Origin: Ciona intestinalis
Taxonomy: Eukaryota; Chordata; Ascidiacea; Phlebobranchia; Cionidae
NCBI RefSeq assembly: GCF_000224145.3
Contig: NC_020171.2
Span: 817,391 to 881,390 of the forward strand
Direction: 5' to 3'
Length of the DNA stretch: 64,000 bases
The notes beneath the pieces were generated by a model. It was not told the DNA's origin, made no database searches, and saw nothing but the letters and a program-made list of their open reading frames with translations. Below are positions 23,033 to 36,000 of the stretch, in pieces. Both the position numbers and the translations under genes were made by a program. Each line of letters starts with the position of its first letter. Position 1 is the first letter of the stretch.

Positions 23033-24022
23033 ACAGATGGTATGAGCAACTTATTACACTGTGTTAATGGAAGAGTTCAGATTTCATTTGTGTTCCTTTA
23101 AATTAATGATGGTATATAATAATGTATATATATATATATACATATATATATTCTTAGGAGCCATGTGTAATGCTTTAACTCTATTCTAATTAAAAATATT
23201 TGACACTATAAATGCATGCATGTAACCTAAAAGTTATAGCAATTGTCACTGACTTTAAATGTTTAATACAGCATTGTAAGTTTGACATGCTACAGACTAA
23301 ATATTTCCTGTCTGTTCATTACATTTTGAGGAAAATTTTTAATAGCAATTTTTAGATATTAAAACTCAAAGGCCCCAAACCTGGGTGGCAGGTTATGCGG
23401 TTAACCTGAAATTTTCTAAAAGCATTAATAAAGAAACATTACAACTAAAAGTTTTGTTACAATAAGATTTGTTTCACAGGAATGTGTGTTTAGCCATGCA
23501 ACCCTTGCTTTTTCAAAAGTTTGGCGCCTATGCTAACACCTTATAACTTTATATTTATTATTGTATTGGTTTATTTCAGTCGAAAACTTTTTTCAATTTG
23601 AGTTTTTCTATTACTTGGTGAATTTGTTTATAAAACTAGTCCAATCAGACTGCCAGTTACGAATGTCTGTTTGTGTTTTTGTTGTGAGTTTTAAAGGAAA
23701 TGTCCTGACATTGAATTAATTGCAATTAGTGTGAACTTGTGATGTTTTGTTTAAGTTAAGCAGTTTCTTTCCTTTGCATGCATTGCGACAGATGAAATAT
23801 TTTTCATTTTATTTACACAACTGCATAAATCAAGATACAAAATACAACCCATCAGAAAAAGATATAAAAATCTTACAACTAGTTGAAAATACTCTTATTT
23901 GGCATTTTTCCTGCCATATAGATACTTTATGATCAAAAATCATAATAGCCGAACTCCTAAGCTTCTTATGGGATGTCAAAGCATATGCTGTTGCATTGGT
24001 GTTAAATATTATGAAGCATATT
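23033..24022 (+). repeat. Second copy of the ~1-kb direct duplication
   Basis: Starts at the same word as the first copy immediately after the Ns and continues past the point where the first copy is cut (GTTAAATATTATGAAGCATATT). Differences are scattered single bases plus a ~90-bp extra segment near 23470-23560, of the scale expected between two alleles. Confidence 0.95.
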
Positions 24023-24289
24023 ACATGCGCTGCATATTATTACACCAAGTGTTTATCTATATGATTTGTCGTAATAAATTCACGTAATATGTTGTGGGTT
24101 GGTCTCGTATTACACTTCCGTTCGTTGTATGAGAATCTAATGCAAAGTATCCTTTAATTCTCTTTTAAAATAATTGCGATTTTGAATTTAATCCGTCCGT
24201 CAGTGGGCGCTAAAGAGCCATGCATTTAATTTTTCTGTTCGCTTTTTTTTCGATGTTGCGAAATTTAAGACAGGGTTATTTGTATAGGA

Positions 24290-24575
24290 ACTAATACGGG
24301 TTCAAGGCTCGTCGCTGCTACTACTGTGGGCGTACGTGTCCTTGGGCAAGACACTTAACGGCAATTGCTTTAACCCAGTAGTCACTTATGGGTCCAACCC
24401 ATGGGTTGTCTATTTTTTCAGCCATACAGAAAAAATACAATCCTCCACAAAGTTACATACCTGGTAACTCATAAGTAGGTTTGAGGTGTATGAAACAGAA
24501 CACCCGTGTTATAACGACTACCGTCTTCTTTCCACGCGAGGATAAAGTAAGTTATTCATTTATTACATACATATA
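24290..24575 (+). repeat. Well-preserved SINE copy
   Basis: The clearest body: CTAATACGGGTTCAAGGCTC (B box), GTCGCTGCTACTACTGTGGG, CTTGGGCAAGACACTTAACG, CACAAAGTTACATACCTGGT, ATGAAACAGAACACCCGTGT and TATAACGACTACCGTC, with the GAGGATAAAGTAAGTTATTC tail. Only the A-box end is missing. Confidence 0.8.
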
Positions 24576-24811
24576 TGTTTAACGTACATACGTTACATAT
24601 ACATACATAAATACCACTAATACAGCAATTTAACCATCAATTAGTACTCACAGGCCAAAAACAATGGCGTTTGCTCTGACAAAAAGTTCAGGACAGCCGG
24701 AAAATGACCATTGAAGATACAAACACACGTAAGTACAAAGTAACAGTTCTACGATATTCGTGTTTTGAATTCTTCGTTTAGCAGGGTGTAAAATTAATAC
24801 AGTTAGTATAT

Positions 24812-25076
24812 ATTATTCCATATTTCCTGGTCGTGTTTTAAACAATTAGCAACGCACTTTTACAGTCATGAGGATAGGATAGTTGTGTATTGATTAATAT
24901 AAATATGACGGTAAAAAGGCGAATGTAAACGTCAACCAATTTACCCCAACATACTATATAATAAGATAAAAGCAAAATAAACTGTATACCATCTTACCCC
25001 AACCTACTAAACATACATTACGACAAGAGAGAATGAAAACGTATACCATCTTACCCCAATCATCTATTATACCATA
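24812..25076 (+). mobile_element. MITE variant plus a chimeric partial copy
   Basis: The first unit (to 24960) contains TTTCCTGGTCGTGTTTTAAA and ends TTACCCCAACATACTATATA. Two further right ends of the same variant follow head-to-tail (ATCTTACCCCAACCTACTAA at ~25000, ATCTTACCCCAATCATCTAT at ~25060), suggesting nested or slipped insertions. Confidence 0.6.
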
Positions 25077-25870
25077 TGCTCCAAGCGACACGCACTGTAT
25101 GTTATTTTAAAATGTTCATTTGACTGACAGCTGATATAACGAATTTTGTCATTCCAAACCAGTGCTAAAACATCCGTCTCGCGGTCGTTATGACATCATA
25201 ATTACTAATTTGGCGTCACAATTCAAACGCCACGCGTACATATGTGTCTCAGGGGACGCATACTTGGATACGATATTAAAAAGTAATCTTGCGTGTAGTT
25301 AAAATATGCGCAAGACATTGCTCAGCGCTCAATAATGTCAGAACGTGCCAGATTCAATGCCCCGCTTTCCGCTTGTTATATTCTATTCCATACGTATTGA
25401 TTTATTTATCTCATATCTGTAGAGTGTAGAGCCTGTATATTGCTATCAAGCCTTTATATTTGCCCTGGTCGCATTACGTATGGCCTAGCGTTATTGAGTG
25501 TATACATTAGACCTATATATGTATTGTGCATATTTTATCTACACGCAATATAGGACTTTTTTCATATAATCGGTCGAGATAAGATGGTCCATGACAGCAT
25601 TATATATTCGTATTCTAAAGACTCTGAGAGAAAGAGCATTAGCAATTATTATAAAAACAAGATTAAAGATTGTTTATTTTGTGCTTACGGTGTTCATCTT
25701 AAGCCACCTATATACATATATACCACGGAACTGTATTTTATATCATAGCTTCTCTCTATTTAGCCTTATGCGGTGTTGATATAGGAACAACCATATTATC
25801 ACAGCTGCATATCAAATGTCCAAGAACCGTTCAACAAAATTGGATATCAATAATTAAACATTCGGCTATA

Positions 25871-26040
25871 TATAGTGGGGTATAGGGAAAGATGGGACAC
25901 CTTTAGAAATTGAAATTGAAATATCCTGATCGTGTTTTAAACAACCGTTTTATAATTATTTAAATGTTTCGTGTTTACTACCAAATGGGACGAGAAAATA
26001 AAATGAAAAACACGTCCCATCTTACTCCACCCTACTATAT
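25871..26040 (+). mobile_element. MITE copy with internal deletion
   Basis: Begins TATAGTGGGGTATAGGGAAA, ends CTTACTCCACCCTACTATAT. The segment between TTTTAAACAA and CCGTTTTATAATTATTTAAA has lost the GGTCTATGGGAGTCGTGAGG block. Confidence 0.85.
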
Positions 26041-27757
26041 ATTATACTCTGAAATGATAAAAACGGCCACAAACAATTATAAATCAATTTTCCCAAGTCT
26101 GATACTGAGGTTAAGTGTAACCACAAATTTCCATATATACGCGTTCCTAATTCCTATACATTTCCATGGTATTTCCGTAAAACGACCTAACATAGCGTAA
26201 TATTAGCAACCGCATTTTTCCCGTTTTTGGTTTGAAAACAGTTTTTAAGCCCTGTTAAATTAGTAAGGCTAAATCAGTTCGTTTTGTTTCGAATATCGAG
26301 ACGCGCCTGCTGGGAAAACCATTTCTCTATCTTGTTTATGCTAATTAGGCAAGGATGTTCCGTTTTTGGGGGGTGTTAGTTGTCAGTTTTGATAGGATTT
26401 AACTTTGTTTTTTATAACCTAGGTGGTCGAAAATTAAGCCAAGGCAGATGTTCGAATATTTTCTCCGTCTTGTTTATGTTAATTTAGTCCGAATATCCGA
26501 ACAGTTCTGTTTTTGATTTTATTTTTAGGTCTATAAAAGGACTAACGTTTTTTAATTAAGTCAGTCTCTATTTTATTAATTTGTTGCAGCTACAAAAATT
26601 TTGGCTTCGTTTCAGAGCTTTAATAACTACTAGAATGTGTTTTGTTTAGCTATAGTTTAAACAAGTTTGTTTTACTCATATATGTGTTTTGGTTATAACT
26701 TTACACTTTTTAGATAAAAAATAACGAACTAATTCTGTATCATAGTCTATGCACCTGCACATGAACATTATCATTTTGATGTTTAATAAAATCGTAGAAA
26801 ATAATTGTCAAAACAAACCTTGGATCTTCTGATAAGAAATGATATCGATTTATAGTTAGGGAGTATTTTGCTGTGTTTACAAAGCTCAATAGACCTCATA
26901 TAGGGCAGCGACGACTGCCAGCAGTGACCATGAGTTTAGATTAATGTTAAGGTATAGGGCTAGGTGAAAGTCATATTGCTGTGCAGTTATTCAGAGTTAT
27001 AATATAGGAATTTGGAAGTGTCTGTGTAACAGTATAGAATCTAGATGTTGTACTTTTGTTCAGTTTTAACTGACTGGCGGACTGTTCAGTCAGTTTAGCA
27101 AGCAATTTAGAAAAGTAAGGCATGACTTTTGGTTTGTTCGGTCATTTATATCCTCGTGGGTGGAAACTTGGGTGACTTATCTATGATTGCCACTGCTGTG
27201 CGCACTGTCGAGCTGTGTGTAGTGTATGGATAAACAGACACGATTTTTTGGTTTGGTCTTTCTTAATCTCGTTGGTGGGAATTGAGCAACTTATACATAG
27301 TTGCCACTCCAATGCTTAAAGTCGATTTTCTAAAGATTGTGGGAACTTGAGTGACCTTTTTCATGATTATTATCCGTATACAGTCTTAAAATCTTGTTTA
27401 CAACACTGTTTTGATTCCCAAAAAACACGTCAATTCACAGATGGCTTTTCACTTGATTTTTCCATCCTGATTGGGCACTCGCAACGTAACGAAATAAAAC
27501 GTCGTCAATTATAATTACTAAATGGCGTATGGCATATAATTCATCCATTTGGTTCGATACTAACTTAGTTAGAACAGTGAGAGCACAGTTTTTGTGGTTA
27601 GGTTAAGGATACGGTATAACTTATTTCTGGACCTATATAGTACTGTGGGGGAAATGGGCGTACACCATTAGCACATGTTATTCAAATATCCTAATCGTGT
27701 TGAAAGTGATGCACCTCATGCATCCCGTCGAGCTTCAATGTATTATAGTGTATGTCT

Positions 27758-27950
27758 ATATAGTACGGTCGGGGAAGATGGGACAGCTTTTAGCGCATAA
27801 TATCCGAATACCCTGGTCGAGTTTTAACAATAAACAACGGTCTATGGGAGTCGTGAGGATATGGTTTCATATTTATTTTAATGTTCTGTGTTTACTACCA
27901 AATAGGACGAGAAAATAGAATGAAAAAGTGTCTTCTCCCACCCCACTATA
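27758..27950 (+). mobile_element. MITE copy
   Basis: Full length, TATAGTACGGTCGGGGAAGA to TCTCCCACCCCACTATA, with the intact core AACAACGGTCTATGGGAGTC. A left-end relic of another copy precedes it at 27635-27710. Confidence 0.85.
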
Positions 27951-28470
27951 TTAACCGTCGGCGTCATTCTTAATGAGCTATCGTCTCTGTTTATTACGAT
28001 TTTCTATATTTGTTGTTGGTTGTTTACAAACAAGCTATAGTCTGTGGCGTCGTAGAAAACGTGCAACAATCGTTTCCGTTCTGCAGGCGGCGTTAAGCCA
28101 GTTTCAATGCAAAATAATAACGATGAACGTGATGTGATGTAGGTAAAGCCATAGTAACATTTTCGTTTCTAATTTTAATGCTGTTTATTTGTTTTTTTTC
28201 AACTCCACACATTAGTAATACAGTTACTTAGAGTTAAGTGTAAAAGTTTTTTACCTAAATTTAAATTTAGTGTATGCTATGACTTATAACCAATGACGGT
28301 TTTAAGTGTAAACATACTTATTGGTTATTGACTTGTTTACGTTACAAGCGTTATCTTACCAGTATTAGTGTATAGCCTATAAACAGTAAGCCAATCGTTC
28401 AATACTAATAAACGTAATAGAACTTAAACATTTGAGGCATATAAAAGTAAGAGGCGCAAGGTTTGTGGTA

Positions 28471-28668
28471 TATAATAAGGTGGGGGAGATGGGACACGTT
28501 TTTAATCTATTTCTCGTCTCATTTGGTAGTAAACAAAGAACATTTAAAGAATTATTAAACCGTATCGTAACGATTCCTATAGACCGTTGTTAATAGTTTA
28601 AAACACGATCAAGATATTTGGTTATTATGTGTGAAAGGTGTCCCATCTTCTCCCACCCTAATATATAT
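28471..28668 (-). mobile_element. MITE copy
   Basis: Full length in reverse: TATAATAAGGTGGGGGAGAT to TTCTCCCACCCTAATATATA. Directly followed by another copy in the same orientation. Confidence 0.85.
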
Positions 28669-28770
28669 AATAGGGTGGGTGAAATGGATACACTTTTCAT
28701 TCTATTTTCTCGTCCCATTCGGTAGTAAACAAAGAACGATCAAAGAATTATAAAACCGTATTTTTAAATA
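28669..28770 (-). mobile_element. 3'-truncated MITE abutting the previous copy
   Basis: Starts TAATAGGGTGGGTGAAATGG immediately after the right TIR of the preceding copy, and stops after AAAACCGTATTTTTAAATAC, about half way. Confidence 0.8.
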
Positions 28771-29114
28771 CGTCCCGGGCAATACATAACATTGGAAAGC
28801 ATGCGACCAATACACGGGCAAACAGATGTAACTTTATCGGCAAAATATACCGATTGACGTAGAGGTGTATTTCCTACAGTATCAAGTTACATTTTTTCTT
28901 TTGTTTTTTTTTCTCAATGATCACGTATGCGTTGTTGATTCATTAAGACACTTAAATATAGCTTGTTATTCAGACGGTAGGTTGTTTTAGTTTATAAAAA
29001 TCGAGTAAAATGTGTTGTTTTTTTACAGTCGTCAATATCAGCATGCAATAGAATAAATATAGGCTAATTAAATAAGTATGTAGAGTGTTAAAAGCTTAGG
29101 TATTTAGTGGCGTT

Positions 29115-29290
29115 ATAAAAGTCGTTATGTATTTTGTCCCATATTTCCCAACCGTGTTTTAAACAATTAACAACGCTATTTTAGAGTCGCAAGGATGCGG
29201 TTATGTAACTCAGTAAATATTTTTTGTTTACTATCAAACGGGACGATAAAAGAGAAAAAACATAAACCATCTTACCCCAACCTACTATAT
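29115..29290 (+). mobile_element. MITE, GGTTGGGGTAAGATGG variant
   Basis: Right end CCATCTTACCCCAACCTACT followed by ATATA; interior AACAACGCTATTTTAGAGTC and TGTTTACTATCAAACGGGAC. This second subfamily differs from the GGTGGGGGAAGATGGG type at fixed positions; 29755-29945 is of the same kind. Confidence 0.75.
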
Positions 29291-29754
29291 AACTGTGGTT
29301 GATTTTTATACCTCACAATATAACCTTGATTTTGAACGCATTTGTAGTATATATAAACACTGCGCCTCGGTCGTAATATATATCGCGCGACACATGCCCC
29401 GAGAGCGGAAAGAGACGATTACGTCACCCAGTGTTACGTCACAATACAGTTGAAGACGCAGACTCTCCTATTCTGTTTTGCATTTGTCTCTGGCGCTCGT
29501 GCGACAAGGCGGGAAAAGATATTCTGATTTAGATAGGTTTTAAAACGAATTAGTAACGATTTTTTTACCTTTATAAACACAGTATTTCTGCCAGGCAGGT
29601 AGTTGCAATCGTGTATTGAGATTTATATAGAATATTGTGGCAAAAAATAGGATTTATTTTCTGTTTAAATTAACATTGTGTGCACTCTGACTTTTAAACT
29701 GTGTTTTATATTGGGCATTGAGATTCATAGAATCAAGTTGCATCGTAAAAAATA

Positions 29755-29945
29755 GTATGGTATGATAATATGGGACATCGTTAGCTCCTAAATTCCATAT
29801 TTCCTAATCGTGTTTAAAACAATTAACAACGCTTTTTAAGAGTCGCGGGGCTACGGTTTTATAATTCTGTAAATATTCCTTGTTTACTATCAAACGGTAA
29901 AATAAAAGAGGACAAAACATGTCACATCTTACCCTACCTCGTACT
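29755..29945 (+). mobile_element. MITE, second subfamily
   Basis: Left end GTATGGTATGATAATATGGG, interior AACAACGCTTTTTAAGAGTC, right end CACATCTTACCCTACCTCGT. The TIRs are more eroded than at 29115. Confidence 0.65.
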
Positions 29946-32106
29946 AAATCTGTATTACTTTAAAATAGACTTGTTTTTACTTTAAAATGCGAATTGCATT
30001 GCATTCGTGCGTACAGAACGACCAACCTTGCTTTTGGCTCAATGTCTGGCGTGCGTGCTCAAAACTAGACAACGTTGTCGACGTGTGTAATAATTACCTT
30101 CAATTCGCGTTGGTAATTCAAGGCAGTTGCTTTTGTTTTTCGATAAGCTTTGAGTTAATTTCTCTGCAAAATGTTATGAACTAGTGTTTTGAGCATGTAA
30201 GAAATTTTGTCAAGTTGTTTTTTTATGCTCTTTTCTGTAAAAGTAAATTAGAAATTTGTTGGGATAAAAGTGTACAATACGTAAGTACGTTTTATTGTAT
30301 TGTTTACTAATTTTCTATTTAACATGTTACTTATATACCGATTTACTTTATCGCAAAACAAGCAGCAAATGACGACCAAAAGCAGCAAATGACAATAAAA
30401 GTAGTTTTAAATTCTTGTTTTGTGTAATACTCTCCCACGCGTCACATTAGATTTAAAGCGTACGGATTCCTATCCTTTATAATGTAACGTAGTGCTGCAG
30501 TTATAGTTATGCAGTCATTCTAAATAAGAAATTGTTATGCTGCATAGCGCTATACCAGCGCGGTCCGGGAGAACAGCATGAAATTCCCGAGGGTTCATTT
30601 TTCCGTCACCAAAATAGAATGGATAAGAAATATTTTGTAAAATCATTAACTTTATTTTACAAGAATATACAAATCATCTGCAAAGCGAATATATGAAATA
30701 AAATCCTAAAGTTTAATTTAAGATTGTAATAACTTATAGTAGTATTATTATAAAGTTCTGTTTTCTGTACATTACATATGTCAGTTCTCATTTGAATTAA
30801 GCGTTATGGGATATAGTGCCTTAGAATGGGTTCGCGTGTAATTATACAGACGTGGTCAGTTCTGTGAGTGCAACCGCATCTGACAGTTTATTTTGATAGA
30901 ATTTAAGTGGCGGGGGAAATAAGTTTACTATCGTGCTTAATAATACTTTAAATTGACATTTTTTGTTAAGACTAATTTTCGTTGGTAAAGCCCTTATACG
31001 AAATACGAATGATTTAACTTTTACAACAACATTCATAAAGCATTAAAAATTTGGGTCAGGGCTATAATAACTGAGAATCATAAATTATTAAAACATGAAA
31101 ATATCGTATGCATGTTATCCTATATACAAACTAATAATTCTATCCGGAATTTAATCGCACAACAAAAACATATAATACAAAACATGCGGCCTATATTTTT
31201 GCTTTAATTTTTCCCTTGAATAAGCAAACAACATAAATTCCCTCCCCTCAACGTTTAAAGCATAACCGCTACATGATCGTATATAGGAATCCACGTTAAA
31301 ATAAGGTCACCGAAAGCAATGTAATACATAATTAATGTAGATTAATGAAGAAAGTAATTTTAGAAACCTCCAAGCTTTTACATTGCTTACGACCGTTTGC
31401 ATAAAATCATTATTATGTCGTCATAGGTAAACGTCAATTGTGCAAAAAATCGAAATTAATCTTTTGCAGTTTTAGCTAAACTATATAATGTCTATTATGC
31501 AAAAAATCGAAGCCTATTAAAGACAATTAAAACTAAACTAGTTTAATTTTGTCCTATAGATTTGACTCTATATAGTACTCCGTTAAACAGAATAACACGA
31601 GTAGAAATATATATTTTATCGTCAAAACGAAGGTACGAAAAAAACGTCTTTGCAACAGTTTATACAAGCTATACAAAAATATTATAAGTTACCCTACTTT
31701 TTTTGTTATTGTTTTATTGTGTAATTTTTGCTCATAGTGAGTTATAAATAACAACTGATGTCATTTTAGGTGTAACACATTGTACTGTTACGATGTAAAA
31801 CTATAACCATGTATTTATGTAACTCGACAATGCCTATTACTAATTCATATCAAAACGCGTACGTTGAAATTTATTCAAGTTATTTCAAAGAAATAATTTA
31901 ATACAATAGTGATGCTCCTCTTGTCGGCTTTATCCATACAATAGCCTATGCGATACGATCAATATAAAAAGGGCAGACTTTAAAGAAACTGCATTCTGAT
32001 TTCGGACTTGACTTTGCAATCGGTAGTATATGTATATCAATCGCGCAGTATAGTATATGGTGCAGGGCGAGCCTATAGTTTACACATTTGGAGATATATA
32101 TATATA

Positions 32107-32302
32107 TTGTAGGATTGGGGATAATGGAACACCTTTAGAACATAATATCTAACTATTTTGATCGTGTTTTAAAAAATTAACAACTGTCTATGGGAGTCGT
32201 TAGAATAAAGTTTTATAAATCTTTGACTGTTCTTTGTTTACTACTAAATGGAACGAGACAATGGAGCTAAAAGGCGTCCCATCTTCCCCCACTCTACTAT
32301 AT
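32107..32302 (+). mobile_element. MITE copy
   Basis: TTGTAGGATTGGGGATAATG to ATCTTCCCCCACTCTACTAT, full length, inserted beside a short (TA)n tract at 32097-32107. Confidence 0.85.
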
Positions 32303-32697
32303 ATTGGTGAAATCAGTTGGAAATAGAATGAAAATGTGTTCCAACTTCCCGAATCCCGAATTTAGACATTGACTGTCATGTTTGTAATATTTCATCTTGG
32401 CATTATGTATTATACGTATTCGCAACGTTTTGTTATAGTTCCTAATACAGAACTGTTCGCGTTAAATTACAAATCACTCAATTTCCGGCAAGGTGTCTAA
32501 AGGATAAACTCTCGTTCTTTGCGCGATAGATTGACCGAGCTGTCATCTGGGTGCTTGTAATAGGAAGAATTAGTAAGCGGATTATATACCAGAGCTGTCT
32601 AATGCTTCCGTTTTAAATTGACGCGTATTTAGAGAGAGAACACCTTGCGGTAATTGCAACTTTGTGGGAAGATTTTTATGCTAAGTTTTGTGTTTGA

Positions 32698-32888
32698 CAT
32701 AGTAGGGTGGAGGAAGATGGAGCATATTTTTTTGTTCCGGTAATAAATTAAGCAAAGTACATTCAAACAATTACAAAACCGTTTCCTAACGAGTCACGAC
32801 TCCCATTGAGCATTGTTAATTGTTTAAAACACGATCAGGGATATTTGGATAGTATGTGCTAAAGGTGTCGCATATCCCTACTATATAT
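32698..32888 (-). mobile_element. MITE copy upstream of the GPCR
   Basis: ATAGTAGGGTGGAGGAAGAT to GGTGTCGCATATCCCTACTA; interior in reverse orientation with CACGACTCCCATTGAGC. Ends ~180 bp before the GPCR start codon. Confidence 0.8.
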
Positions 32889-33065
32889 CTTTACACATGT
32901 AACAATTCAAATGTTAGAGATTCTAAAAGGTTTATAAATACATCAATACGTATGTTTAATTTCTTTTATCTTCTGTACAATGTTTTAAAGGCTTAAGACG
33001 TACTTTTATTTGCTAAGTATTTAATCTTTCACATTTACCCTTTCCAGAGCGCATTGAGCCGCATT

Positions 33066-36000
33066 ATGAAAACGGTGTTTATTTTTACACTGCTACTCTT
33101 GTTGTTATTATTAGCTCCTAACCATGCCCAAGAGACGGGTGACAGCAACTCGCTTGATGACGTAACGAGCAATGACGTAGCCGGGAATGGGCTTGATTTC
33201 GGAATCGGTGATGACGTAGCTTCTGACGTAGGCGACGGCTTGAAGACAAATGATGACGATTTTTACGATCTTGATCTTGGTGAAGAAAGCGACAAAATGG
33301 GATCTTTAATTGGGAACGGAGATCCAAATATATTTGCCGACATCGAGTACGCAGAGGGTTACGAAGGATTGGTTTATGGCGAAGCCGATTATAACGGTAG
33401 AGACCCGAGCTACGATAAAAAGGCGATTAAGCCTATGGAGATCACACTGGCAATTATCTACGCAATAATCACATTTGTGGGCCTGATCGCGAACGGGGTT
33501 GTCTTCTTCGTTATCTTCGCTGGACGTGAAATCGGTAATTCGGGATTTTTTATTCTCCCTTTAAAATGCTGAAATTTAAATGCCACCTTTATAATGCTCA
33601 TATTAGATAATCAATTCTCTGCAGCAACACCTTGAGTGTGTAATTTTATTACTTTGCCTAACAAGGTTATTTAGGCAAAGCATTACGATTAATGTCCTAA
33701 AATAGCCTTTGTATATGCTGCAGTGGGTTGGGGTATGATGGGACATGTTTTTGTTTCATTTTTCCGTCTCATTACGTAGTAAAGAATATTTACAGAGATT
33801 CATAACCGTTTCTTCATGACTCTGAAGAGCTTGGTTAAACCACGATTAGATAATATGGGATATTATATTATCTGCTTACGGTATCCATCTTACACCCACA
33901 ATACTATATTTATTTAGGAGCGAATTGACAACCTAAATATTGGGCCCTTTGGCATAACCTTATACCAATAAAAAATATAGTGTAGTAGGATGGGGAAGAT
34001 GGGACACCTTTTCATTCTATGTTCTCGTACATTTTGGTGGTAAACAAAGAACATTTAAAGAATTATAAAACCTTGTCCTCGCGACTTTCATAGACCATTG
34101 TTATTTGTTTAAAACACGACCAGGATATTTATATATTTTGTGCTAAAGGTGTCCCACCTTCCCCCACCCCACTATATTATATTTATTTTTAAACCTGCAA
34201 AACTTAAAGATAGTATTTGGTCCATTTAAAAGAATTTTTTTTGCATATTTGACTGCTGGTATATAATCTAATATTCTAGTGTTGATTTTGTATCTGCATT
34301 ATTAAATAGTATGTATTATACACAAAGCCACCCATAAAGCTAATGTAGGCACTGAGCCAACTCTAGCTGATATTCCAGGTCTCCTGGCCGTAGAACCTCA
34401 TACATCACTATTATAAATATATATATACACACTTTGTGAGAATAATATAATAAAACCAGTGCAGAAGTAGGGCGAACTTTCTGGTTTTATTATATTTTCT
34501 CAGATATGTTTTCAATGTTGCTTAACGTGAGCCAACGAAAAACATCAGAAGGAGGGTATCTACAGAATACTGGTATAAGGTAAGCTAACGACTGTCTTGC
34601 CTTGAATTATTTGTATTTGCAGGCAAAACTGTGACCGCTATGTACGTCGTTCAACTGGCTATAGCAGACAGCGCATTGCTACTGACTTTGCCAATCTTTG
34701 GCCTTCAGAAAGTTGCAATGAATTGGTCCTTCGGCGCATGTATGTATATGTGTTTTAAGGTACTTTAAAACAGGGCTGGACTTTTGGACCATTTTCAGAT
34801 GCACAATAGATTTAAATCCCTAATCAAGTTTAGTACAATACTTTCCAGAAACCTAACACTAAACACCACAATAGTTTCGGTATACCTTCTCTTGACCCCA
34901 ATAAAATAGTTTGCGCTTTTCGATTCCAGTACCGTCATTAAATATTAATACTAAAGTACACGACTTCTATGCAACCATAGATAATTTACCTATTTAACTT
35001 ATAAAACCATCTACTTTTATGTGTGTTCTCTGGGGACTAAAAAAGTTGAATAATGGGCTGTTCCATAAAAATCTGTAACTTACATTATTAATAGTTTCGT
35101 AATTCCGCCTTGGACAGCAATGACATTGGCTTAGTAGTATAGTCGGTCACGCTGCTGGATTACTGTAGCGACAGTTCAGTAATTAAATAATGGCGCTGTG
35201 TAATTCAATTACTGCTGTTTATTTTGGAGCCGCGAGTTCTCGCTCCTGTATCAAGCAACTATTGAGGTGTTTTTATCCACAGTCACATGTACGTTGTGTC
35301 ATTCGATCAAGTTTTTGAGTTACTACGCTGGGATTTTCTTTCTAACAGCAATGAGCGTCGATCGCTACGTTGCTGTAGCTTACAGCACAAAGTCCCACCA
35401 GGTAAGCATTATGACGTCATAGTGGACGCTTTTATCGGTCCCTTAGGACCAATTAGACTCCTTTATGGACGGCTCTAGCGGTTCATGGCTTTTGATTGGC
35501 TGAATTCTGGTTACTCGAATTTGATTTGTGACGTAAAGCGGTAATAATTTAAAGAAACTTTATTTCAATTTCGCGCTTTTTCAGAAAACACATGTTAAAC
35601 AAAATAGGGCAAACCTGTTCTTAGGTGTTTAATAATTAAATTCAGGGGTTCGCGGTTTTGTATGACCCGGGCAAACGGTCGAATGGCAAACTGAATCAAT
35701 GTAGAAACAAATCTCTTGGTTTACATAAACAACGTTGTCAGTCCGACGTCCGAAACAAGGTCAATTTTAGGATACTAGGTTTTGTTTTATTGCAAGACGA
35801 GACTAAAATAACAACAAACCAATCTTTTTACGATAAAAACATACTAAGTATTTTCTTTTTGTATTTTTAAAAGCCTACAACAATCTAGTAATTAACTCGG
35901 AAAAGTATAAGTACAGTATACCAACTGTTTTTTTTTTCTCATGTAAAACTGCTTCAGTGACTTTTTAAAGCAAAGATTTGAGGCGTATTTCAGTTTTATT

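Larger units (their letters stand above)
24023..33065. other. Nine-kb region without a recognisable gene
   Basis: Between the duplication and the GPCR start. It is dominated by MITE copies (24815-25076, 25871-26040, 27635-27950, 28471-28770, 29115-29290, 29755-29945, 32107-32302, 32698-32888) and one SINE (24295). The rest is AT-rich unique DNA, including diverged tandem units at 26260-26520 and 27120-27380. I see no splice-consistent coding exon. It presumably includes the distal promoter of the GPCR. Confidence 0.5.

Noticed and set aside
22693..23932. Two nearly identical 61-aa open frames (22693-22878, 23747-23932)
   Set aside because: They are the same non-coding stretch in the two copies of the duplicated block around the N gap; no start context, no splice partner, no known match.
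33118..33327. Antisense 69-aa frame, Arg/His-rich
   Set aside because: Complement of the Asp-rich GPCR ectodomain repeats.
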